Source: Candidatus Binataceae bacterium (lineage in GTDB: Bacteria; Desulfobacterota; Binatia; Binatales; Binataceae). From it: a stretch of DNA of 46,831 bases. The notes under the pieces are model-generated. The model searched no databases. It was given only the letters and a program-made list of their open reading frames with translations, and was not told the DNA's origin. A program made the translations under genes and the position numbers. Positions 33,345 through 41,730 of the stretch are shown here, in pieces. Each line of letters begins with the position of its first letter. Within the stretch, counting starts at the first letter, position 1. The stretch is taken from positions 1 through 46,831 of the forward strand of contig DATJXN010000110.1 of assembly GCA_035500095.1 (NCBI GenBank). The letters are read 5' to 3'.

Positions 33345-33413
33345 CGGCCGGCCGGGCCGCCGCCGAAACCCGCGCCGCCGAGCAATCTTCAGTTCGATAC
33401 GGGAGGTCTCCGC

Positions 33414-34676
33414 ATGAACTCGATCGAACAACTCTATCGTACGCGGACCCCTGGCTCGGCCGCTCTCGGAGAGCGCGCGGCACGCGTGATGCCCGGCGGC
33501 GACACGCGCAGCGTAACCTTCCATCGTCCGTACCCGCTGGCGATCGTGCGCGGGGCAGGGCCGTTTCTCTGGGACGTCGACGGCAACCGCTACATCGATC
33601 TGCTCGGCAATTATACGAGCCTCGTGCACGGCAACGCCTATCCGCCGATCGTCGAGGCGATCGCGCGTGCGGGCGCGAACGGCACGGCGTGGCCGGCGCG
33701 CAATGCGGCGCAGGTCGAACTTGCGGAGCTCATCTGCGAGCGCGTCGCTTCGGTCGAGCGGGTGCGATTCTGCAATTCGGGCAGCGAGGCCGGAATGCTC
33801 GCCGCGCAGCTTGCCCGCCACGTGACCGGCCGCACGCAGCTGCTGATGGCGCGGCAGGGCTATCACGGATCCTACGACGACCTATCCTCCGAATGGGCCG
33901 GCGAGGGCGGGCGCACGATGCTCGCGGAATACGGAGACGCCGCGTCGTTCGAGGCGATGCTCGCGCGGCACGGGGGCGACATCGCTGCGGTCTTCCTCGA
34001 GCCCGTACTCGGTTCGAGCGGAATCATCGCGCCACCGCCCGACTTTCTGCCCCGTGTGGCCGGCGCTGCGGCGCGCGCAGGCGCGCTGTTCGTGGCCGAC
34101 GAAGTGATAACGCTGCGGCTCGGAGTGGGCGGCGTGCAGGCGGCGGCGGGAGTCGCGCCCGACCTCACCATGATGGGCAAGATCGTCGGCGGCGGCTTGC
34201 CGGTGGGCGCGCTCGGCGGGCGCGCGGATCTGATGGCGCATTTCGATCCCGCGACGCCGCACGCGATGCATCATTCGGGCACCTTCAACGGCAACCCGCT
34301 GACCTGCACCGCCGGGGTGGTTTCGCTGCGCGAGTTGACCGCCGAGCGGATCGCCGCGATGGACCGGATGGCCAGCGGGATTCAGGCGGAACTGGAACGC
34401 GCAGCGGCAACGCTGGGTCTCCCGTTCGGCATCCGCCGGTCGGGCTCGCTGATGAACGCCGCCTTCGAAGGCGCGGGGGCGGGTGAGGTGCACGCTCGCG
34501 CGGCGCGAATGATGGAGGACTTTCATCTGGCAGCGCTGAACCGGGGACTGTTTTTCGCGCCGCGCGGACTTATCGCGCTCTCGACGGTGATGACCCCCGA
34601 AGTCGCCACCGAGCTTTGCGATCGCGCTGCCGCCGCGCTCGGCGACCTGGCCAGGGAAGAATCCCGGATGGCGTAA
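33414..34676 (+). CDS. Class III PLP-dependent aminotransferase, glutamate-1-semialdehyde-aminomutase-like
   Basis: A 420-residue class III aminotransferase. The start PGGDTRSV is close to glutamate-1-semialdehyde aminomutases. NSGSEAGMLAAQLAR at about 121-135 binds the phosphate, Asp229 (VADEV) contacts the pyridine, and Lys256 (MMGKIVGGG) is the expected Schiff-base lysine. The GSA aminomutase signature DEVxxGFR is altered to DEVITLRLG, and a catabolic context is more likely than haem synthesis, so it may be an amino acid or amine aminotransferase with this architecture. The ATG follows GGAGG. It is directly downstream of the FAH-family gene on the same strand. The substrate is unknown. Confidence 0.88.
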   Translation: MNSIEQLYRTRTPGSAALGERAARVMPGGDTRSVTFHRPYPLAIVRGAGPFLWDVDGNRYIDLLGNYTSLVHGNAYPPIVEAIARAGANGTAWPARNAAQVELAELICERVASVERVRFCNSGSEAGMLAAQLARHVTGRTQLLMARQGYHGSYDDLSSEWAGEGGRTMLAEYGDAASFEAMLARHGGDIAAVFLEPVLGSSGIIAPPPDFLPRVAGAAARAGALFVADEVITLRLGVGGVQAAAGVAPDLTMMGKIVGGGLPVGALGGRADLMAHFDPATPHAMHHSGTFNGNPLTCTAGVVSLRELTAERIAAMDRMASGIQAELERAAATLGLPFGIRRSGSLMNAAFEGAGAGEVHARAARMMEDFHLAALNRGLFFAPRGLIALSTVMTPEVATELCDRAAAALGDLAREESRMA

Positions 34677-34740
34677 CGACGCAGCCGAAGCAGGCCGGCG
34701 CGCCGCGCAATGCGCCGCGGCGCGCGTCCAAGGGGAGAAA

Positions 34741-35478
34741 ATGGCCACGATACGAGTCTCGATCATCAACGAGAGCAAGCTGGTCACTCCTGCCGAAGTT
34801 CACACCGTGGCAGCAGCGCTGCAGCGCCAGGTGAGCGAGCACTTCGCGCCCGCCTGGGGCGTCGACGCGACGATAAGCTTCGTTGCACCCGGCACGAAGC
34901 CGCTCTCCGGAAGTTGGTGGCTGGTCATCCTCGACGACACCGGCTAGGCGGGCACGCTCGGTTACCACGATTTGACTGATGAAGCGATGCCGCTCGGCAA
35001 AGTGTTCGTGAAGACCGCGCGCGACGCCGGGGTCGAATGGACGGTCACCGCGAGCCACGAACTGATGGAGTTGCTGGCGGATCCGTCGATCAATCTCTCC
35101 GTGTGCACGACGGAAAACAGCCGCCTGATGCTTTACGCCTATGAAATCTGCGACCCCTGTCAGGCCGACGAGTTCGGCTGTGCGATCGACGGCGTGACGG
35201 TCTCGGACTTTCTCTTCCCGACCTGGTTCGAGACTTTCCATCGCAGCGGCGGCGCGGTTCCGTTCGATTACTGCGGGCGCATCGGCGCGCCGTTTGTCCT
35301 CTTGCCGGGCGGCTATGCCAGCGTGCTCGACACCACCAATCCGGCCGCCGGCTGGACGGAAAAAAGGGGACCGGCCGCGACGATCGCGGGCGCGCGCTTC
35401 GCCGGGCGGCCCGCGGTCAAGGGTTCGCGCCGCGAGCGGCGCGGCGCGGCGCGGCCGGATGGATCGCGAGCGAGTTGA
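34741..35478 (+). pseudogene. Protein with premature TAG stop, unknown family
   Basis: The frame from ATG 34741 (after GGGGAG) encodes 68 residues ending in VILDDTG, then a TAG at 34945-34947, and continues in the same frame with AGTLGYHDLT and further to 35478. Both halves look like one protein of about 245 residues. The second half has VEWTVTASHELMELLADP, with a HExxE motif, and CDPCQADEFGC. A single change of CAG to TAG would explain the stop, as related proteins plausibly have Gln or another residue there. I recognise it only as a putative metal-dependent protein of unknown function. The tail is Arg/Ala-rich. It is followed at once by a broken phosphoesterase gene, so this pair seems to be decaying together. 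Confidence 0.7.
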
Positions 35479-36894
35479 AAAGCGCGCTCGCGGGAGGCGC
35501 CACGGCGGCGGTTACCGCGGCCGCACCCGCGGGAGCGGCAGCTGCGCGAGGAGGCGCGGCGGCCGCAACATGGCCGCCTCCGCTCGCGACTCCGCGCCTG
35601 CTGCGGCAGGCCGACGCAGCGGGGAAATCGATCCTGCATATCGAAAGGCCAGGCGCGCAAAGCAAACCCGTGCCGGACGAGATCAAAGCGATACTGGACA
35701 AGCTAGAGGCCGCCAGCGGGAACGCTCTGCCGCGCGCCCAGTCGGTTATCGCCGCGCTCAAGGCCGCGCTCGATCAAACCGCACCCAGCAAACTCGTCGA
35801 CACGCTCAAGAGCGCGCAGCCGCACCAGTTGCAGCTTTCGCTGCTGGCGGCGGCGATGACCTCCGAGGCGCCGCCGGCGCGGCCGATGAGCGCGATCGAC
35901 GCGACCGACTTCTATCAGTACGGGAACTTCATCCGGGATGGCTCGGGACGTTCTTCCATCTGCTGGAATCGCGGCCGCTGCCGTTCCCCACCCATATCGC
36001 GCGCAACATCAGCCCGATCGTGCGGATCGGCAACGCGGTGACGATCGCGATCGCCGGCGACTGGGGCACCGGCAACCCCTCCTCGCGCAGCATCGCCCAG
36101 CGCATCGCCGACCTCAGGCCCGACCATACGATCCATCTGGGCGACATCTACTACGCCGGCGCCGAAAGCGAGGTGCGCAACAAGTTCCTCGCGCTCTGGC
36201 CGGCGGGTGTCAACGCCAACGCGCCGTCATTCGCGCTCAACGGAAATCACGAGATGTACTCGAGCGGCGTGAGCTACTTCCAGATCGCGCTTGCCGATCC
36301 GCGGTTCAAAGCGCAGCAGGGGCTGAGCTACTTTTCTCTGCAGAACGATCACTGGACCATAATCGCGATCGACACCGCCTATTACGCGCACGACCTCTAC
36401 CTCAACGGCTTCATCGACACCGACGTTCAGCTCCCGTGGCTCGCGACCCTGACGCGCGCCGCGCGCCAGGCCGGCCGCCGCGTCATCCTGCTCACCCATC
36501 ACGCCGGCATCGACGTCGAACCGGCGGGCGCCGGCGTCAAGATCACCGTCGCGGATTGTGGAACCAGGTGCTCCAGGCGACCGACGGCGGCCCCGATTAC
36601 TGGTACTGGGGACACGTCCACGCCGGCTACGCGCTGGCGCCGTTTCCGATCGGCGGCGGGCGCAATCTGATGGCGCGATGCGTCGGGCACTGCGGCGTGC
36701 CGTGGCTGCCGTTTGCCGCCGAGACCGGGCTCGGCGCCGCCGGCTTCACGCTGGAGTGGGCCGAGAACCGCAACGCCAAGGACGTCGAAGAGCCGGCGCG
36801 CGCGCTCAACGGATTCCTGATGCTGCGGCTTAGCGGCGATCAGCTCGTCGAGGAATTTCGCGACGAAAACGGCAATCTACGCTGGCGCCGCTAG
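35475..36894 (+). pseudogene. Calcineurin-like metallophosphoesterase, two frameshifts
   Basis: A probable TTG start at 35475 overlaps the previous stop. The first 155 codons are an Ala-rich leader and helical region, ending FYQYGNFIRDG. Near 35936-35946 the frame shifts to LGTFFHLLESRPLP, and the phosphoesterase domain follows: GDWGTGN, HLGDIYYAG, LNGNHEMYSSG, and LTHHAG. Near 36554-36560 it shifts again to reach WNQVLQATDGG, then YWGHVHAGY, the last metal motif, and an ordinary end at 36894. All five motifs of a calcineurin-like phosphoesterase are present but spread over three frames. The first shift could be loss of one copy of a GGCT repeat; the second, loss of one T. About 470 residues originally; the substrate is unknown. 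Confidence 0.85.
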
Positions 36895-36930
36895 TGTGAC
36901 GTCCCGCAAATAACTTGCATATCCAGAAAA

Positions 36931-37105
36931 GCGTCAAGGTGTCATTCCGAGACCGGGACTCCTCGCTGCGCTCGGAATGACCGCCTCGAGATAGCGTCAG
37001 GGTGTCATTCCGAGGGAGTCAGCGACCGAGGAATCCCGGATCGTTATTCGTTCCTTCGTGGAAGGCGAGATTCCTCGCTGCGCTCGGTAATGACCGCCTC
37101 GAGAT
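36931..37105. repeat. Tandem pair of palindromic intergenic repeats
   Basis: Two related units lie side by side: 36931-36993 and 36994-37105. Each begins GCGTCA(A/G)GGTGTCATTCCGAG and ends AATGACCGCCTCGAGAT. In the first, GTCATTCCGAG (36941-36951) pairs perfectly with CTCGGAATGAC (36971-36981). In the second the same arms (37004-37014 and 37083-37094) differ by one inserted T, and an inner pair CGAGGAATC/GATTCCTCG (37027-37035, 37069-37077) extends the stem. It fits a REP- or MITE-like dispersed element and could also end transcription from the phosphoesterase gene. Confidence 0.85.
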
Positions 37106-37151
37106 CCTGGGCTCAATCTTATTTCCGGGACACCATGCCAGCCGCTCATGC

Positions 37152-37349
37152 CTATGCGGCGGCCTCGTCGTCGCACTTTTTGCAGTCGAGTTCGACGCCG
37201 AGCCGGCTCTGACGTCCCTCTGCGGTCGTCACCCACGGACGCTGCTGCCAGGGCGGCTGATGGCGCACGTGCTGCGTGTGTCCGCACTCGAGGTCCGCGA
37301 CCCAGTCGGCCTGCTCGTCCAGATGAAACCCGATGATCTTCCGTTTCAT
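37152..37349 (-). CDS. DUF3565 domain-containing small protein
   Basis: A 65-residue protein of the DUF3565 family. It reads MKRKIIGFHLDEQADWVADL, then CGHTQHVRH, PPWQQRPWV and GRQSRLGVELDCKKC. His, Cys and CxxC (CKKC) residues suggest a zinc-ribbon-like fold, but no function is established to my knowledge. GGAG lies just before the ATG at 37349. Its stop is close to the palindromic repeats on one side, and its start lies 23 bases downstream of the DNA polymerase stop on the same strand, so the two may be cotranscribed. Confidence 0.85.
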   Translation of the reverse strand: MKRKIIGFHLDEQADWVADLECGHTQHVRHQPPWQQRPWVTTAEGRQSRLGVELDCKKCDDEAAA

Positions 37350-37372
37350 CGCTCCGGCATCTCAGGCGGATC

Positions 37373-39697
37373 CTATTTGCCGGCTTTCTCGGTCACGGCC
37401 TCGTCGAACATCGACTGCTGCTCCGGCTGTTCGGTCGCGCTTTCGACTTCGGCAGGGCTGAAGAGACCGGGCCTCTCGGCATAGGGCCTGAACTTGGCGT
37501 AAAGCTCGGCGAGCTTGGCCTGGTAGTATTCGACGTTTTCGTCGGGATTGGCCGGGTCGTATTCTGCGGCCAGGCGCGCCGCCGCGCTCACTTTGACCCG
37601 GGTTCCGCGGCCCGCAACGTAATAGGAAATCTGGTCGCCGCTCAAGTACGGGCGCGGGGCCTTGAGCGCCAGTTCGTAGGCCGCCGAGACGTTGCGCCGC
37701 TTGCCGCCGATCTTGTCACGGTAGGTTTCGGGCGAGTCCTGCAGCGTCTCGGTCTTCATCAGGTCGCCGATACCGAAGGCGTGGCGCGCCAGGCGATCGC
37801 GCCAGCCCTCGTAGAGCTCCGGGATTTCGCCGGCGCGCTGCTCCAGCATCAGGCGGAACATCTCCTCCATGAAGCGGCGCTGGAACCGCTCGAGGCCGCG
37901 CGAGCGCAGCCCCGAGCCGCGAATCGTCATCTCGCCCGATTCCTCGAGCAGCACGTAGTTCTTCATCTTGTAGGAGAACATCGCGGGATAGCAGCCGTCG
38001 ATCTCGAGCCGCACGCCCTCGGGCATCGCGGCGCCGATCCGCTCGATCAGGCTCTGCGCGGCGGCGGCCTCATCGACGCCCGGCGGCGCGACGAAATAGA
38101 TGCCGTCGGTATCGACCTCGATCACCTGCGCGCCGGCGTCCTCGAGCGCGGCGACCGCGGCCTGGATAAGCTCCCGTCCGCGACGAGTGACGGCATTGGC
38201 CTGGAAGAAGTCGTTGAAATGGCCGAGCGAAAAGCCGAGGTAGCCGTAAAACGAATTGATGAGGATTTTGAAGGTCTGCTGGAGCGCCTCGAGGTTGCGC
38301 CGCGCGGCGCCGTCGAGTTCGCGCACCGCCGCCTTGGCCTGGATGCGGAAGCTCCGCAAGTCGCCCAGCGCTTTCAGGAACACGCCGAGCCGGTCGCCCG
38401 CCGGCGCGTGCCCGTAATGCAGCATCAGCGACGGGTACAGCGACGTCACGTCGCAATGCAGCACGCGGCGCGCGACGCCGCAGCGCCGGACCTCGGTGTA
38501 CCCGCCCATCACTTCGCTCGGGGCCTGCGGCGAGGGAATCGAATGGCGCGCGGCCAGGTAGGCGCGCATCAGCAGCGCGTCTATCCGGGTTGCGTTCCCG
38601 CGCAGCATCACGTTCTGGAAGGAGTAGGGGAAAATCTGCGCCTGCACGAAATAGCTCGGCGCGAGCAGCCCCGCGAGCGCAGCGGTCTCGCGCACGTCGC
38701 CCACCGCGTAGGCGAAAAGCTCTTCTGGCCGATGGTCGAAGCAGTCGCTCACGCGCGCGGCGTCGATATAGACGCGGTCGGCGGCGGCCACGTGAAAATG
38801 CTGCGCCAGCTCCTTCAGCCCGAAGCCCTCGAGCTCGCGGCTCGCGATATCGTAGTGCTGAGCGAGGATCCAGGTATCGACGATGCTGCGGCCGCGGATG
38901 TCGTAGCGGCGGTAGGCGATCGAGCGCTCGGCGATCTGCAGGCGCGAGGCGCGCGCGCTCATCTCGCTGCGGTCGCGGCCGAGCGCGAGCTTCACCCGAT
39001 GGCGCCGGGCGCGCGCTTCGAGATACTCGAGATCGAAACGGAAGAGATTATGGCCCTCGATAACGTCGGGGTCGCGCGCGGCGACGATCCGCACCAACTC
39101 TTCGAGCATCGTGCACTCGTCCATCTCGTCGCCGCGCAATACGCGTTCGTAGCCGGCCGAATCGCGGAGCGCGATCGCGATCACGCGGTCGCCCTCCCGC
39201 GCCGCGGTCGGAAACTCGAAGCCCGGACTGATGTAGGTTTCGATATCGAGCTGCATCCGGCGCAGATCGTCGAATTCCATCCCGATGAAAAACGCGGAGC
39301 CGCTCAGGATGAGGTGCTGCTCGACCGGGTCCGTAAGCACCAGGTAGGGAGCGTCGGAAACGCCGAGCGATTTGCCGGTGAGGTTGCGCAGATGGCGCCG
39401 CGCGGCTTCCAGCGCGTCGAGGCGCTCGAATGTCGCAAGCCATCGCAGACGGAAATTGCCCTCAAGCGGTTCGACCCGGTACGGGGCGCGAAGGCCGTTG
39501 AGCATCCCCGGTTCCGCCAGCAGGGCGAAGAGCCTGAGCGGGCGGCGCTCACGCGTCAGATCGGCGCCGAATCGGCGGTAGATTTCGACCTCGCCCGGCG
39601 GAACAACCTCGACCGCGACGATCCCGCGTTCCGCGGGATCGCCGAAGAGCAGCCGGTTGTCGTAAAACTGCCGGCAGATCTCCTGGTAGTGGTTCAT
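37373..39697 (-). CDS. Family B DNA polymerase (PolB-type, with 3'-5' exonuclease)
   Basis: A 774-residue DNA polymerase. The exonuclease motifs are DIE at 151-153 (ExoI), HNLFRFD near 216-222 (ExoII) and YAVGD near 330-334 (ExoIII), so proofreading residues are kept. Polymerase motif A is CDVTSLYPS (Asp416), motif B KILINSFYG (477-485), and motif C EVDTDG (Asp529, Asp531). The protein is similar in length to E. coli Pol II (783 residues) and shares its architecture, but the motif sequences look like a separate bacterial group. The C-terminus has QQSMFDE, which resembles a beta-clamp-binding motif. Likely a repair or translesion polymerase. The start ATG at 39697 is preceded by GGAAG. It is followed by DUF3565 on the same strand. 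Confidence 0.92.
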   Translation of the reverse strand: MNHYQEICRQFYDNRLLFGDPAERGIVAVEVVPPGEVEIYRRFGADLTRERRPLRLFALLAEPGMLNGLRAPYRVEPLEGNFRLRWLATFERLDALEAARRHLRNLTGKSLGVSDAPYLVLTDPVEQHLILSGSAFFIGMEFDDLRRMQLDIETYISPGFEFPTAAREGDRVIAIALRDSAGYERVLRGDEMDECTMLEELVRIVAARDPDVIEGHNLFRFDLEYLEARARRHRVKLALGRDRSEMSARASRLQIAERSIAYRRYDIRGRSIVDTWILAQHYDIASRELEGFGLKELAQHFHVAAADRVYIDAARVSDCFDHRPEELFAYAVGDVRETAALAGLLAPSYFVQAQIFPYSFQNVMLRGNATRIDALLMRAYLAARHSIPSPQAPSEVMGGYTEVRRCGVARRVLHCDVTSLYPSLMLHYGHAPAGDRLGVFLKALGDLRSFRIQAKAAVRELDGAARRNLEALQQTFKILINSFYGYLGFSLGHFNDFFQANAVTRRGRELIQAAVAALEDAGAQVIEVDTDGIYFVAPPGVDEAAAAQSLIERIGAAMPEGVRLEIDGCYPAMFSYKMKNYVLLEESGEMTIRGSGLRSRGLERFQRRFMEEMFRLMLEQRAGEIPELYEGWRDRLARHAFGIGDLMKTETLQDSPETYRDKIGGKRRNVSAAYELALKAPRPYLSGDQISYYVAGRGTRVKVSAAARLAAEYDPANPDENVEYYQAKLAELYAKFRPYAERPGLFSPAEVESATEQPEQQSMFDEAVTEKAGK

Positions 39698-39867
39698 CGC
39701 AGCTTCCGGAGGCGAATTGTGGCGCGCCAGCGGGCGATATCACAACCGCGCCGTCCGCTCACCGCCATTGATTCCGCGGTTGCCATACCCGTGGCAATCG
39801 ATCAAAGAGGATCATGCAAAGAGGATTGTGCGAAACGGATCGCGAAGTTTCCCGGCGGAGGCACATT

Positions 39868-40293
39868 ATGGGCCGCGGTAGTATCAGTCATTTGGCGCTA
39901 ACAGCCAGCGATTTGGTCCGCTCGACGGAGTTTTTCGACAAGGTTCTGGGCTTCATGGGCTATACGCGGGTCGAGGTGCGCGAGGAAAATCAGCAGTTGA
40001 TGAAGACCCGGCTGAACGCATGGACGAGCCCCAATGGCTCCGTCACGCTACGCCCGGCGAAGGGAGATTCCGCGCGCAAGAGGCATGACCGCGACGCGCC
40101 GGGCCTGAACCATATTGCGTTCAATGCAGACGATCGGGCCGACGTCGAGCGCATGCACAGCCTGCTCAGGGAGATGGGCGCGCAGATCCTCGATCCGCCG
40201 GCCGAGTATCCGTATTTCCGGGGATATTTCGCGGTTTACTTTGCCGATCCCGACGGGGTGAAGTTCGAATTCGTTCACTGGCCGCGATCCTGA
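39868..40293 (+). CDS. VOC-family protein
   Basis: A 141-residue VOC-domain protein. It begins SISHLALTASDLVRSTEFFDKVL, with the first metal His, has GLNHIAFNADD with the second, and ends FADPDGVKFEFVHWP, with the Glu. All expected ligands are visible. GGAGG precedes the ATG at 39868, so I prefer it to the upstream in-frame start. It is transcribed away from the polymerase gene and converges with the antiporter gene. It resembles glyoxalase/bleomycin-resistance proteins; the substrate is unknown. Confidence 0.85.
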   Translation: MGRGSISHLALTASDLVRSTEFFDKVLGFMGYTRVEVREENQQLMKTRLNAWTSPNGSVTLRPAKGDSARKRHDRDAPGLNHIAFNADDRADVERMHSLLREMGAQILDPPAEYPYFRGYFAVYFADPDGVKFEFVHWPRS

Positions 40294-40313
40294 GAGACTC
40301 GCGGTCCAAGCGG

Positions 40314-41333
40314 TCACAGAGCGCGGAGCCATAGCAGGCCCGCGATGAACCCGGCGTAGGCCGCGCCTCCCACTACCAGGGTCGGCGTTCCCAATACGCC
40401 GTCGCGGAGGTTGGCGTAAAGGAGCGCAGCCGAAAGAACCGCGATCGCGCCGGCCAGCAGTTCCGGCGGGCTCAGATGCCAGGGCGTGAAGACGAGGCCG
40501 AGTGCGACCGGGATGCAGCTCTGAAAGACCATCGCGCCCGTAATGTTGGCCAGCGCAAGATTGTCCTTGCCCTGACGAATCCAGACGACGGCGTTGTATT
40601 TTTCGGGCAATTCGGTGGCGAGCGGGCTCAGGATGAGCGAAAGCACGCCGGCGCTCAGGCTGGCGTGTTGTGAAAGAAAAACGATCTGATCGACGAACAC
40701 GTACGCACCGAGCAGAATCGCGATCACACCGAGCAGCACCTGGATCACGGTGGTGCGGCCACCCGGGTCGCGCGGATTACCTCCAAACAGGCGCTCCAGG
40801 TGCAGCCCGTACTCGACCGAAGTTCCAGCGTCGCGTCTGAGCCTAAGGATCACCAGCGCATAGCTCGCATACACCGCGAGCAGCATCGCACCGACGATGT
40901 AGCGGGCGGCCGGGGGCAGCCTGGTCATCCCGAGGAGCAACGTCGCGATGAATACCGGCATGAAGAATGCTAGGTCACGCCGGGCGTCAATTCGCGGAAT
41001 GTGGAGCGCGCTCCGCCCGCGGCGGCCGCGGAAGCCAAGCGCGGCTACTCCCATCACGAACAGCGCAATAGTCGAAAGCATCAGCGGCGCCCCGACGATC
41101 GCACCGACTCCGACTTCGCTATGAGCCCCCGGCATACCGCGGCTCATGAGCAGCGCGACCGCGGGAATCAGCGTCTCGGGCAGGGCGGTACCGACAGCGG
41201 CGAGCAGGCTCCCGACAGCGGCCTCGGAGAGGCTCAGGTGATGGCCCGCCCATTCGACCCCGTTGGTGAACATCTCGGAGCCCGCGAGGATGACGGCGAA
41301 GCTCGCCAGCAGGATAACGATATGAATCGACAA
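40314..41333 (-). CDS. Sodium/calcium-exchanger-family membrane transporter
   Basis: A 339-residue membrane protein of the CaCA cation antiporter superfamily, with two homologous halves. The first alpha-repeat is GSLLAAVGTALPET (residues 41-54, with Glu53), the second is LSPLATELPEKYNAV near residue 235, both with the Pro-Glu needed for cation binding. About ten helices are visible. It would exchange calcium or another cation for sodium or protons. The start is TTG 41333, with GAAGGTGG upstream; no ATG lies near the family start. It is convergent with the VOC gene and transcribed away from rpoD. Confidence 0.88.
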   Translation of the reverse strand: MSIHIVILLASFAVILAGSEMFTNGVEWAGHHLSLSEAAVGSLLAAVGTALPETLIPAVALLMSRGMPGAHSEVGVGAIVGAPLMLSTIALFVMGVAALGFRGRRGRSALHIPRIDARRDLAFFMPVFIATLLLGMTRLPPAARYIVGAMLLAVYASYALVILRLRRDAGTSVEYGLHLERLFGGNPRDPGGRTTVIQVLLGVIAILLGAYVFVDQIVFLSQHASLSAGVLSLILSPLATELPEKYNAVVWIRQGKDNLALANITGAMVFQSCIPVALGLVFTPWHLSPPELLAGAIAVLSAALLYANLRDGVLGTPTLVVGGAAYAGFIAGLLWLRAL

Positions 41334-41730
41334 CCGATGCCACCTTCACAAGCAAGACCGAGGCCGGACCGCGCCGCGCGGCCCACCATCTTATGAACTT
41401 TGAAGCAAGCCGTCACGCCAGGCAAACGGCGCGCGGGAGCACGCTTCCCCGATGCGCGAGGACGAAATAGTTGCTAAATTGGATTGGTGGGGTCGGTATG
41501 GGGTGGATAGCCTACAAGCAGATCAAGGCAAAAGAGCCTGCTTTGACTTGCCTGGCGACGATCCATATAATGGGGTGCTTTGCCACAGACGGTCCCGCTT
41601 ATTCAATTTGATCTTCCTGAAGCGGCGCGCAAGGGGTGCTCGCCGGGTTTTCCCCCGCGTGCCGCAGGCTCCCATATCGATCGACCCGCCCGCGACAGCC
41701 GGGTAAGACGGCAGAACGGACACTAGCAGT
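41334..41730. other. Upstream region of rpoD; no gene recognised
   Basis: No convincing gene lies between the antiporter start and the rpoD start. An open frame at 41452-41706 has no recognisable motif and overlaps the rpoD promoter, so I reject it. The only clear signal is the rpoD promoter near 41543-41571, implying a 5' leader of about 150 bases. Confidence 0.6.
41543..41571 (+). promoter_or_regulatory. Near-consensus sigma-70 promoter of rpoD
   Basis: TTGACT (41543-41548) and TATAAT (41566-41571) are separated by 17 bases: -35 matches five of six positions, -10 all six, and the spacing is ideal. It points at rpoD, with start of transcription expected near 41578 and a leader of about 150 bases. 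The low GC content here stands out in this GC-rich region. Confidence 0.8.

Noticed and set aside
34945-34947. In-frame TAG as pyrrolysine
   Set aside because: No sign of a pyrrolysine system and the next gene also carries two frameshifts, so decay is simpler.
37781-39901. 706-codon plus-strand frame opposite the DNA polymerase
   Set aside because: Antisense shadow caused by high GC; the polymerase motifs on the minus strand are complete.
41452-41706. Open frame of 84 codons before rpoD
   Set aside because: It overlaps a near-consensus promoter for rpoD and has no family features.
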